Positions 1-6,684 of a stretch of DNA of 42,684 nt are shown here, piece by piece. The position numbers were made by a program, and so were the translations under genes. Source of the DNA: Deltaproteobacteria bacterium (GTDB lineage: Bacteria > Desulfobacterota > Desulfobacteria > Desulfobacterales > C00003060); assembly GCA_016930875.1 (NCBI GenBank), contig JAFGFW010000115.1, forward strand, positions 1-42,684, in the 5' to 3' direction. The number at the start of each line of letters is the position of its first letter. Position 1 is the first letter of the stretch. A model generated the notes under the pieces. That model was not told where the DNA came from. It made no database searches and saw only the letters and a program-made list of their open reading frames with translations.

Positions 1-430
1 AGGAATCTGGATAATAAATAGTGATTATTGTAGCGAGAATAGGTGGGTTCTGAGGTTTGCCTTTTTGTGCTTTATACCCAATTTCTTGCCACACGTTATA
101 CAAGCTTATCGCCGGATTTCATTATAGATATCTAACCATCCCCCCCGCCTCGAAGTACACAAGCCCTAGTCCGATGTCATTCTGATATCATGCCCGACGT
201 AACTGTCAACCCGTCCAAGATAATCTTGCCAGCAGCTTTACGAAGACAACAAGAGGATTTTCTTATAGATCTGTGAACAATATCCTAAATCCTGTCAGAC
301 TTTCTGGCGACATCTTGACGGATACTCACACCCACTTCACGGATGCCGAGAGAGACCGCCTGGATAGGACACTCATTAAGGAACGGGCAAACGTGACTTT
401 CCATCACATAGTGCGATAATCCTGCTGGGG
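1..430. other. gene-free stretch
   Basis: No convincing coding region, RNA gene or strong hairpin is seen here. It lies downstream of the minus-strand ExeA-like gene, so it may hold that gene's 3' untranslated region, but no clear intrinsic terminator was found. Confidence 0.5.
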
Positions 431-2083
431 CTACAGGCTTGAGATAAAGGCGTCATTGAACCCTTGCTTTCTGAGAGGTGGCATTTCTGTCCTGGCTGCT
501 GCAACACTTGCATAGCCCTGGAGACGAACACGGTGGAAAAGCCCCAGATTTTTTAGAGTTCGTATCTCCAAATAAACATCATATCCTTTTTTTTCAAGCA
601 ACCTTACCAAACGCTCGGCCGTTGCCCTTTCCCGAAAGGACCCCACCTGGATAACCACGTTTCCGGCTTTGGCAGCATCCTTCTTCAAATCTGGCACACA
701 GGCGGCAGCGCTGGTCGCTTTTTCATCGGGTTTTTCCTTAGACAAAATACTATGTTTCAACGTCGTGTCCGCTTTCTTTTTAAAATTGACCTGCCACGTG
801 TTTCCGTCAGGAGATTCATTCTTATCTCCGTAAGCTGCCTCAGTATTCACCGAAGACTCACCTTTCTTAGTTTCCAACAACACTCCGGCAGATCTCCGGT
901 GTTCGTAAATATGTGGCCTCACCGCATCCTTGTCATGTTTAATCTTTTCATCCGACAACCTTGCCATGGCAACCAGAGGAACCATTGAGGTCTGTCGATG
1001 AGCGACTTGCTGCCCCAGAGCCCAGGATTTATGGGGACCATTCGACTGGCTTGGACTGCCGACTCGGATTGTGGGATGACCTGGAAGGGGATCAGCGCTC
1101 TCCACCTTAAGCCGGTAATTTGCCACGAGAAGCCCAATAACAAAAAAGACGCAGACGGCGAGCATCAGGCTTGCAGCGAAGGCAAACCGAGCATGAGATA
1201 TACCGCGCTTTAACTGAGGGTCGGACTCCTCTAGGGAAAAGGTCGCTTGGCTACAACTAGACAAAAAAGAGGACTTCCAACAGAGATCTCCACAGGCTTT
1301 TTTGACTACACGTGCCTTGATTTTTCGCTCTCCCAGTGCATACGCAGTCAGGAGGGCATTGTCGCAAAGGGTATTGATATTGCGGGGTACCCCCCTAGAG
1401 TGTTGCCAGACCAACCGTTGAGCTCTGCGGGTGAAGAGAGACGGGGCCGTATAATCTGCCACGTCAAGGTAATGCTGGATGTACTCATATGTTTCTTTTT
1501 CATTCAGAGGGGTGATACGTCGTTTCACACTCACCGAATCATCGACAGGAGGCGCTTCAGCTTGTTTCAGCTTGTCGTCGAGTTTAGGCAGTCCGCAGAG
1601 GACGACTTGGATCAGTTTATGCCTGTGATATTCTTGGTTGGAAAGGAGCAGCAGGTTTTCCATAGCGGAGCCGTCGAGATTCTGGGCCTCGTCCACCATC
1701 AGCGCCACGTTGCCACCTCTTGCCAGTTGCTGGATCGCAAAATCGTTCAGCCGATGCGATGCCTCGACTTTAGACAGACCCTCATCTGGCTCTGCTATGC
1801 CCAGATCTACCAAGGCCATCGCCAGTATTTCCTCAAAGGTCATGGTGGTATTGGAAATGTAAGCTACCTTGGTTTTCTCATTGAGCTTGCCCAGCATCGT
1901 CTTGAGCAGTGTCGTTTTGCCAGCGCCCAGGTCACCCACAATCGTTATCAAGCCACGTCGCTCGCCAATCGCGCAGGTCAAGGCCGAGAGCGCCTCACGA
2001 TGTCCTGAGTTAAGGTAAAGAAATTTCGGGTTCATCGTGACATCAAAAGGCTTTTCCGATAATCCAAAAAAAGCGCAATACAC
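431..2083 (-). CDS. ExeA/GspA-like AAA+ ATPase with transmembrane segment and C-terminal SPOR domain
   Basis: The 550-residue protein starts with the ExeA/GspA-type N-terminus (GLSEKPFDVT near residue 8). It has a Walker A motif GDLGAGKT at residues 50-57 and a Walker B motif ALMVDEAQNL near 127-136. A single hydrophobic span at about 299-321 is followed by a long polar linker, then a SPOR-type peptidoglycan-binding domain at about 472-550 that begins VVIQVGSFRERATAERL. ExeA relatives use ATP to help insert secretion or pilus machinery through the peptidoglycan. SPOR domains bind denuded glycan strands at division or secretion sites. The inferred topology is a cytoplasmic ATPase with a periplasmic SPOR domain. 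The start is GTG, supported by GAGGAAA about 8 bases upstream. No secretion genes adjoin it here, so the partner machinery is unknown. It could also act as a DamX/MshM-like cell-envelope factor. Confidence 0.85.
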   Translation of the reverse strand: MYCAFFGLSEKPFDVTMNPKFLYLNSGHREALSALTCAIGERRGLITIVGDLGAGKTTLLKTMLGKLNEKTKVAYISNTTMTFEEILAMALVDLGIAEPDEGLSKVEASHRLNDFAIQQLARGGNVALMVDEAQNLDGSAMENLLLLSNQEYHRHKLIQVVLCGLPKLDDKLKQAEAPPVDDSVSVKRRITPLNEKETYEYIQHYLDVADYTAPSLFTRRAQRLVWQHSRGVPRNINTLCDNALLTAYALGERKIKARVVKKACGDLCWKSSFLSSCSQATFSLEESDPQLKRGISHARFAFAASLMLAVCVFFVIGLLVANYRLKVESADPLPGHPTIRVGSPSQSNGPHKSWALGQQVAHRQTSMVPLVAMARLSDEKIKHDKDAVRPHIYEHRRSAGVLLETKKGESSVNTEAAYGDKNESPDGNTWQVNFKKKADTTLKHSILSKEKPDEKATSAAACVPDLKKDAAKAGNVVIQVGSFRERATAERLVRLLEKKGYDVYLEIRTLKNLGLFHRVRLQGYASVAAARTEMPPLRKQGFNDAFISSL

Positions 2084-2414
2084 TGTTGCTTTCCTCGCAG
2101 GACACCATCAGGGGTTATTACGCAAAGGCTAATTAGGGATAAACATTTAACATCATTTTATGGGAAAATCAAGTGCAATAAAAGCAGGTTAGGCGTTCGT
2201 CAAAAAAATTGATAAACGTACTAGGCGTTGTGTGATGCCTCTCTGGTTTACGCAACATATTGGCTCTGAGCTCCGTAGTTAGGCTGCTATAATCCTGTAC
2301 AGGTCTTGGTGGCCGGGTTTCTGCCAAGAGTTGTGAAAACTCCGATGAAGGAGTTGGAGATATTTTGACCCATTACTAGCGCCACAGTCGTGCCACACCG
2401 CCCGCGAGGCCACG

Positions 2415-2455
2415 CCCCGTGCGGGGTTTTCACGGGTTCAAATCCCGTCTCGTGC
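2415..2455 (+). other. tRNA 3'-end-like remnant (T-arm plus acceptor-like strand)
   Basis: A perfect 5-bp T-arm (ACGGG at 2432-2436, loop TTCAAAT, CCCGT at 2444-2448) has a loop matching the T-loop consensus TTCRANY. It is preceded by a variable-arm-like hairpin (CCCC/GGGG, 2415-2426) and followed by an acceptor-like strand CTCGTGC. No matching 5' acceptor, D-arm or anticodon arm is found upstream. This therefore looks like a tRNA fragment, as left by integrases that use tRNA 3' ends, rather than a functional tRNA. An intrinsic terminator follows 25 bases later. Confidence 0.4.
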
Positions 2456-2479
2456 CTAGCAGGGGAAAACAAGGAGGTA

Positions 2480-2508
2480 GCCGCTTTGTAGGAAGCGGCC
2501 TTTCTTTT
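2480..2508 (+). terminator. intrinsic terminator
   Basis: The 7-bp stem GCCGCTT/AAGCGGC (2480-2486 with 2493-2499) has a 6-base loop and is followed by a T-rich run on the plus strand. It sits just downstream of the tRNA-like fragment and would terminate a plus-strand transcript. Confidence 0.7.
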
Positions 2509-2934
2509 GATTTTGGTAATGTTGTACCAGTCAGAGTGTCCGTGTATAGCCGTGTACGTGTTTGCAAGAAAGACGGACACGAATCACGCACACGCAAGAA
2601 AAACTTACCACCTATGAAGAAAAACCGGGAAATTTTTGCACTGTACCCACCTCGGTCCCTCTCTACATCAGGAAGGCATGAGTTTTTCGGACGGCGACTA
2701 ATCAATCGAAATAGTTAGCTATCCGTATCCACACCGAAACTTTTCCACCCCTTTCCCATCTTTCGGCACAACGGATGCACATAGGTGTCTGCAAGGCGAT
2801 CGAGACACATTGCCACATACGGCAACGTCAAAAATAAATCCGGCGACAATCTCGATGATTTCACTGGACTACCTTCGACAATGACGGAGCCCTGCGTTGC
2901 TGCACCGTGCGATATCCTTTTCTGAGGAAAGCAT

Positions 2935-3285
2935 TTGCTCATACAAAGAGAAAATACGGGCGACAGGCGCCCTTGCAAGCAGCGGCGAAGCGGCAAGGAT
3001 CGACGCAAACACATTGATCCCCGCTATCGAAATCCTGCCTATCCTGAATTTTGTGACAGGAGAAGGGGTGAGAGGCGAAAACCCGTGTACGAAGACCACC
3101 GTCCTCTTATCAAAGAACATCCTGATAGAAAGTGGATTACCCTGGTCGGCATCGTGGCGGCTGTTTTCCTGATGTCCGTCTCCATTTTAACGAACGCAGG
3201 TGTAAGCACGAAATTGGCAAGCAAGAAGATAGGCAATGTCAGTAATGCCCAATTGTTCCCATACATACTCCCTCGATTGTTCTAG
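2935..3285 (+). CDS. small hypothetical basic protein with one membrane segment
   Basis: This 116-residue frame uses a TTG start with GAGGAAA about 6 bases upstream. The first 60 residues hold repeated basic motifs (RRSGKDRRK, then DRRRGERRK), a pattern seen in short uncharacterised envelope-associated proteins of Desulfobacterota. A hydrophobic span follows (ITLVGIVAAVFLMSVSI, about 68-84) and then a short tail. The layout fits a single-pass inner-membrane protein with a positively charged cytoplasmic N-terminus. No function can be assigned. The basic motif repeat and the ribosome-binding site favour a real gene, but the length and TTG start leave doubt. A palindrome cluster follows within 40 bases. 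Confidence 0.5.
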   Translation: MLIQRENTGDRRPCKQRRSGKDRRKHIDPRYRNPAYPEFCDRRRGERRKPVYEDHRPLIKEHPDRKWITLVGIVAAVFLMSVSILTNAGVSTKLASKKIGNVSNAQLFPYILPRLF

Positions 3286-3314
3286 CTAGTTTCCATCCAG
3301 AAATGGCCCTTTTC

Positions 3315-3420
3315 TCCGCCTCCGGCGGATCAATCTGCGGGATCGCTTGTGCGGCGTACCAATGTACGCCTCCGCGCAATCCCTTGATTTCCTTGACCTT
3401 GCGAATCCGCCTCAGGCGGA
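3315..3420. repeat. clustered extragenic palindromes (REP/MITE-like)
   Basis: Two near-identical hairpins, TCCGCC-TCC-GGCGGA (3315-3329) and TCCGCC-TCA-GGCGGA (3406-3420), flank a larger imperfect palindrome at 3339-3383. The core of that palindrome is GGCGTAC-CAAT-GTACGCC (3353-3370), and its outer arms GGGAT/ATCCC close it. The symmetric arrangement resembles a paired REP or miniature element. Confidence 0.7.
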
Positions 3421-3437
3421 CTGAACTGGAGACTGAC

Positions 3438-3482
3438 GCCAGTGCCCAGTGTCTCAAGATCCGTTTATGTTCAGGCACTGGC
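3438..3482. repeat. 9-bp inverted repeat
   Basis: GCCAGTGCC at 3438-3446 is matched by its exact reverse complement at 3474-3482, 27 bases apart. It lies 33 bases upstream of the promoter of the GAF-ANTAR gene. It may extend the palindrome cluster or be an operator. Confidence 0.5.
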
Positions 3483-3514
3483 TACTGTTCATCTGACCAG
3501 AACCCCTCAGGTTA

Positions 3515-3542
3515 TTGACAACTTGCCGGTAAATGTTATAAG
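3515..3542 (+). promoter_or_regulatory. sigma-70-type promoter of the GAF-ANTAR gene
   Basis: A consensus -35 hexamer TTGACA (3515-3520) is separated by 16 bases from TATAAG (3537-3542). The predicted start site lies about 50 bases upstream of the ATG at 3601, which has AAGG as ribosome-binding site. Confidence 0.65.
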
Positions 3543-3600
3543 TACTTGAAGCCTTAAGAAAAAGTCCCGAGAGTATAATGAATGGGGAAAAGGTAAACTT

Positions 3601-4296
3601 ATGAAGGGAGACCAATCTTTTGAAAAACATATAGAAGCCCTAACGAAGATCAGCAAGGCGATCACGTCTGACCGGTATATTGAGGACATCCTCCGGCTTG
3701 TGGTCACCGTGACGGCCGAGACTATGCGCTCAAAGATATGCGCCCTCTGGCTCTTGGATAACAGCGATAACACCCTCAAACTGCGTGCCACCCAGAGTAT
3801 AAGCGAAGATTATCTGACGGAGCGTTCTCTGAAAATGGGGGAAGGGATTGTGGGGCAGGTTGCTCGTTCTCGCCAGCCCAGGTCGGTTCTAAATGTGCTG
3901 GAAGAGTCCGACTACAAGGAAAAGGAGTTGGCCAGAAAAGAGGGACTGGTGTCAATGCTCAGTGTGCCCATGGTGGTAAAGGACAGGGTTATCGGCGTAA
4001 TCAACTGCTACACATCATATACCCATGAGTTTACGGAAACTGAAAGAAATGTCTTGATCACCGTGGCCAATGAGGCGGCAGTTGCCATAGAGAATACCGA
4101 GTTGATAGTAAAAACCAAAGTGATTCAGGAGGAGCTGGAAACCAGAAAGCTGATCGAACGTGCCAAAGACATATTAATGACGCGCCGGGGTCTGAGCGGA
4201 CCGGACGCCTACCGTTGGATTCAAAAACGGAGCATGGATACCCGCAAATCGATGAAAGAGATCTGCGAAGCGATTGTGTTGACAGAAGAGATATGA
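3601..4296 (+). CDS. GAF-ANTAR transcription antiterminator
   Basis: The 231-residue protein has an N-terminal GAF sensor domain (about residues 15-165; MGEGIVGQVARSRQP and SMLSVPMVVKDRVIGVIN are typical GAF blocks). After a short coiled linker comes an ANTAR RNA-binding domain at about 170-228, with the typical RAKDILMTRRGLS and the C-terminal SMKEICEAIV helix. ANTAR proteins bind paired hairpins in nascent leaders and stop terminator formation, often for nitrogen-related genes (NasR, AmiR and EutV are known examples). The spacer downstream of this gene contains just such a hairpin pair and a terminator before the glutamate-synthase-like gene, so that operon is the likely target. The GAF ligand is unknown. 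There is no receiver domain, so it senses directly rather than through a kinase. Confidence 0.92.
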   Translation: MKGDQSFEKHIEALTKISKAITSDRYIEDILRLVVTVTAETMRSKICALWLLDNSDNTLKLRATQSISEDYLTERSLKMGEGIVGQVARSRQPRSVLNVLEESDYKEKELARKEGLVSMLSVPMVVKDRVIGVINCYTSYTHEFTETERNVLITVANEAAVAIENTELIVKTKVIQEELETRKLIERAKDILMTRRGLSGPDAYRWIQKRSMDTRKSMKEICEAIVLTEEI

Positions 4297-4349
4297 GATT
4301 ACAAAACCCTTGACATGAGAGAGGTTTTCGCATAAAAATACACATTAGC

Positions 4350-4394
4350 TTGAGAGATACAACGGCGTATTTCTCAAACGACGACAGCGACGTC
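4350..4394 (+). promoter_or_regulatory. candidate ANTAR target: two hairpins with A1/G4 loops
   Basis: Hairpin P1 has an 11-bp stem (4350-4360 with 4367-4377, one G-U pair) closing the hexaloop AACGGC. Hairpin P2 has a 4-bp stem GACG/CGTC (4380-4383 with 4391-4394) closing ACAGCG plus one extra A. Both loops have A at position 1 and G at position 4, the published ANTAR recognition feature. P2 shares bases 4392-4394 with the 5' arm of the following terminator, so P2 and the terminator are mutually exclusive, as in known ANTAR leaders. Confidence 0.65.
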
Positions 4395-4428
4395 CAACCG
4401 TCCCATGGGGAGAGTTGGACTTTTTTTT
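4392..4428 (+). terminator. intrinsic terminator in the leader of the GltB-like operon
   Basis: The 7-bp stem GTCCAAC/GTTGGAC (4392-4398 with 4414-4420), with an inner TCCC/GGGA pairing, is followed directly by eight T residues. It lies between the GAF-ANTAR gene and the glutamate-synthase-like gene. Its 5' arm overlaps the P2 hairpin, which fits conditional termination. Confidence 0.85.
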
Positions 4429-4470
4429 GTCGAAAAAATAAATTGTAACCGTTCACGGGCTGCGTCTGTT

Positions 4471-4541
4471 GTCATTGCGAGGAGCGTAGCGACGAAGCAA
4501 TCCTTGTAGATTAAGCAGGAGATTGCTTTGCTCGCAATGAC
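4471..4541. repeat. palindromic MITE-like element
   Basis: Perfect 11-bp terminal inverted repeats, GTCATTGCGAG (4471-4481) and CTCGCAATGAC (4531-4541), enclose inner sequence that is also partly complementary (GAAGCAATC with GATTGCTTT). This type of element is dispersed in many anaerobe genomes. Here it sits between the leader terminator and the GltB-like start codon, lengthening the leader. Confidence 0.75.
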
Positions 4542-4619
4542 TCCCCGGATATTGAACAATGATACAGCAGAGTTAGTGACTCCCTGAACGGCTACAATAA
4601 ATTAAAGGAGGAACAGGCA

Positions 4620-6200
4620 ATGTCATTTAGCAAACCGAATCGAAGTGCAGCAACCCTAACTACCACCAGATTAGACCCGGCTCCTGGTTCCGGAATCTGT
4701 GTGACCTGTGTGGATGGATGCGAAGGGCCGTGTGAAATCGGGCGCTCGGCGCTCAAGGGAAGAGAGGTCCTTTATCCTATCCCCTTTGGAAAAATCACAG
4801 CCGGCTCTGAAAAGGATTATCCTGCAGATTTTTCCCATTTCAATATTCAGGGCACGGCAGTCGGCGCCGTAGGGGTCGAGGCTGATCCGGACAAGGCCAC
4901 GTTTCCAGCTGTGGATACCACTACTGCCCTTGGCGCTGACGGGAGCATCAAGCTAAATTTTCCGGTGTTCACAGGGGCCGTTGGATCTACTGACATTGCC
5001 CGGATCAACTGGACAGAGGCTGCTGTTGGCGCGGCCATATCCGGTGTAATCGTGGTAGCCGGAGAAAACATCTGCGGTATGGACCCACAGGCCGAATTCA
5101 GTAATGGGAAAATATCGAAATCCCCTGAAATGGAACGTAGGATCAAGGCGTTCAAGGATTGGTATGACGGCACAGGAGGCATTATCATCCAGGCTAACGT
5201 GGAAGACACTAAGCTGGGCGTACCCGAATATGTAATTGAAAAGCTGGGTATGGAAATCTTTGAACTGAAATGGGGCCAGGGCGCAAAGGACATTGGCGGC
5301 GAGGTCAAACTCTCCTCCATAAAGCGGGCCCTTCAACTCAAGGAGCGTGGCTACATAGTGCTTCCGGATCCCACGAATCCCGCTGTCCAGGAGGCCTTTA
5401 AGGCTGGTGGTATTTCGGAATTTGAGCGTCATTCCCGCCTCGGCATGGTTGATGAAGATGCCTTCCATAAAGAGGTAGAACGTCTCCGGAGCGTGGGCGC
5501 CAAATACGTCACGTTGAAAACCGGGGCCTATCGGCCGAGTGATCTCGCCCGGGCCATCAAGTATTCTTCTGATGCGAAGATCGATCTTCTAACCATAGAT
5601 GGGGCCGGTGGAGGCACGGGGATGAGCCCGTGGCGTATGATGAACGAATGGGGCATCCCCACGGTCCAACTGGAGTGTTTGGCCTATCAGATGTGTGAAA
5701 AGCTTAAAGCAAAAGGGGCCTATATTCCGCCCATCGCTATTGCCGGCGGGCTTTCTCTGGAAGACCATATATTCAAGGCGATTGCCCTGGGAGCCCCTCA
5801 CGTAAAGGCGATTTGCCTTGGAAGGGCCATGTTGACGGCAGCCATGGTGGGAAAGACGCATGGCCGATTGATGGCAGAAAAGATGGAAGACGAAGGCGAA
5901 GATCCAAGCGAAGGATACGTCAGGCTCTTTGCTGTAGGCGCCGAGCTCAAAAAACGATTCGGCAGTGATTTTGCTAAACTCCCTCCAGGGGCCATTGGCA
6001 TGTATTCTTACATCGACAGAATGAAACAAGGGCTGCAGCAATTCATGGCAGGGGCCAGGAAGTTTGCCCTTCAGTACATTGATCGCAATGACCTTGTAGC
6101 CCTTACGAAAGAAGCGGCAGAAGTATCCGGCATCGACTATGTGATGGAAAGTGATGCCGTAGAGGTAGAAAAGATCTTGGGATACAACGGAGGGTATTAA
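4620..6200 (+). CDS. FMN-binding glutamate synthase-like protein without glutaminase domain
   Basis: The 526-residue protein corresponds to the FMN/glutamate-synthase central domain of GltB. Recognisable blocks are GGEVKLSS (near 228), LTIDGAGGGTGMSPWRMM (near 325-342) and IAIAGGLSLEDHIFKAIALG (near 375). The N-terminus carries a four-Cys motif, C27-x2-C30-x3-C34-x3-C38, which could hold an iron-sulfur cluster. The usual GltB 3Fe-4S Cys motif and the amidotransferase domain are absent. It may make glutamate from ammonia or from a partner-supplied nitrogen donor, or act on another substrate; the family is poorly characterised. AAAGGAGGAA precedes the ATG. The next gene starts one base after the stop codon, so the two are translationally linked. 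Expression is likely controlled by the upstream ANTAR leader. Confidence 0.85.
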   Translation: MSFSKPNRSAATLTTTRLDPAPGSGICVTCVDGCEGPCEIGRSALKGREVLYPIPFGKITAGSEKDYPADFSHFNIQGTAVGAVGVEADPDKATFPAVDTTTALGADGSIKLNFPVFTGAVGSTDIARINWTEAAVGAAISGVIVVAGENICGMDPQAEFSNGKISKSPEMERRIKAFKDWYDGTGGIIIQANVEDTKLGVPEYVIEKLGMEIFELKWGQGAKDIGGEVKLSSIKRALQLKERGYIVLPDPTNPAVQEAFKAGGISEFERHSRLGMVDEDAFHKEVERLRSVGAKYVTLKTGAYRPSDLARAIKYSSDAKIDLLTIDGAGGGTGMSPWRMMNEWGIPTVQLECLAYQMCEKLKAKGAYIPPIAIAGGLSLEDHIFKAIALGAPHVKAICLGRAMLTAAMVGKTHGRLMAEKMEDEGEDPSEGYVRLFAVGAELKKRFGSDFAKLPPGAIGMYSYIDRMKQGLQQFMAGARKFALQYIDRNDLVALTKEAAEVSGIDYVMESDAVEVEKILGYNGGY

Positions 6201-6201
6201 T

Positions 6202-6411
6202 ATGTTAAATATCATCTGCAAACACAACTGCAAGTCCTGTTTTGCCGAGCCCGTCTGCGCTGTGCATGCGATCATAGATCAGCAAGGCTCCATATATGTA
6301 GATACCGACAAGTGTATTGGCTGCGGAAGCTGCCGTACGGCATGTGTGGTCTTTGGCTATGACCAGGCCCTGAAAGAAAAGACCGTGGAGTGGCTTAAGG
6401 GAGCAGCCTAG
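6202..6411 (+). CDS. small 4Fe-4S ferredoxin-like protein
   Basis: The 69-residue protein has two cysteine groups. The first is an N-terminal set, C-x3-C-x2-C-x5-C (residues 6-19), and the second is a classical DKCIGCGSCRTACVVFG block (about 36-52). It probably carries two 4Fe-4S clusters, although the first set is not canonical in spacing. Its start lies one base after the stop of the glutamate-synthase-like gene, so it is the likely dedicated electron donor or acceptor of that enzyme. The 273 bases to the AOR gene are filled by an inverted repeat. Confidence 0.85.
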   Translation: MLNIICKHNCKSCFAEPVCAVHAIIDQQGSIYVDTDKCIGCGSCRTACVVFGYDQALKEKTVEWLKGAA

Positions 6412-6443
6412 GAAGCTCCGCCTCAAAACGACGAGGCTTCGCG

Positions 6444-6595
6444 ATACTGGATGCTGGATACTCGATTCTGGATGGATAAGAAAATGGCATTCCTTGCCCA
6501 CCTTGGCGCTTCCTGCTGCACGCGGGCTATCAAGCTCGCGATCCACAGGTCTGGGCCAGGGTTTCATCCAGTATCCAGAGACCAGCATACAGTAT
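6444..6595. repeat. inverted dispersed repeat (CTGGATGCTGGATA family)
   Basis: The segment 6444-6473 is largely the reverse complement of 6565-6595; both are built from ATACTGGATGCTGG-like units. The same unit recurs at 8501-8513, 8924-8936 and 8940-8953, always in spacers of this operon. Nothing coding is seen in the spacer. Confidence 0.7.
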
Positions 6596-6684
6596 CTGCT
6601 TATCTCTTGCACAAGAGTGTGTTACAAAAACCTGACTCCTTTTTGAAGTCCTTGGCTCATAAGGACCACTAGTGAGGTTATTTT

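Larger units (their letters stand above)
2084..2934. other. intergenic region with tRNA-like remnant and terminator, no confident gene
   Basis: About 850 bases carry only short overlapping frames on both strands, with no recognisable domains. The supported contents are a tRNA 3'-end-like segment near 2415-2455 and an intrinsic terminator at 2480-2508. The rest shows no clear structure. Confidence 0.5.

Noticed and set aside
1247-2008. 253-codon plus-strand frame opposite the ExeA-like gene
   Set aside because: It is antisense to a gene with clear AAA motifs, has no recognisable domain and no ribosome-binding site.
2380-2457. A complete class II tRNA (Ser, Leu or Sec)
   Set aside because: Only the T-arm and a variable-arm-like hairpin fit; no 5' acceptor strand, D-arm or anticodon arm could be matched.
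2419-2718. Overlapping short frames around the tRNA-like fragment
   Set aside because: They run through the T-arm and terminator and encode typical tRNA-antisense-like peptides; no coding support.
5589-6275. 228-codon minus-strand frame opposite the GltB-like gene
   Set aside because: Antisense shadow; composition follows the codons of the real gene.
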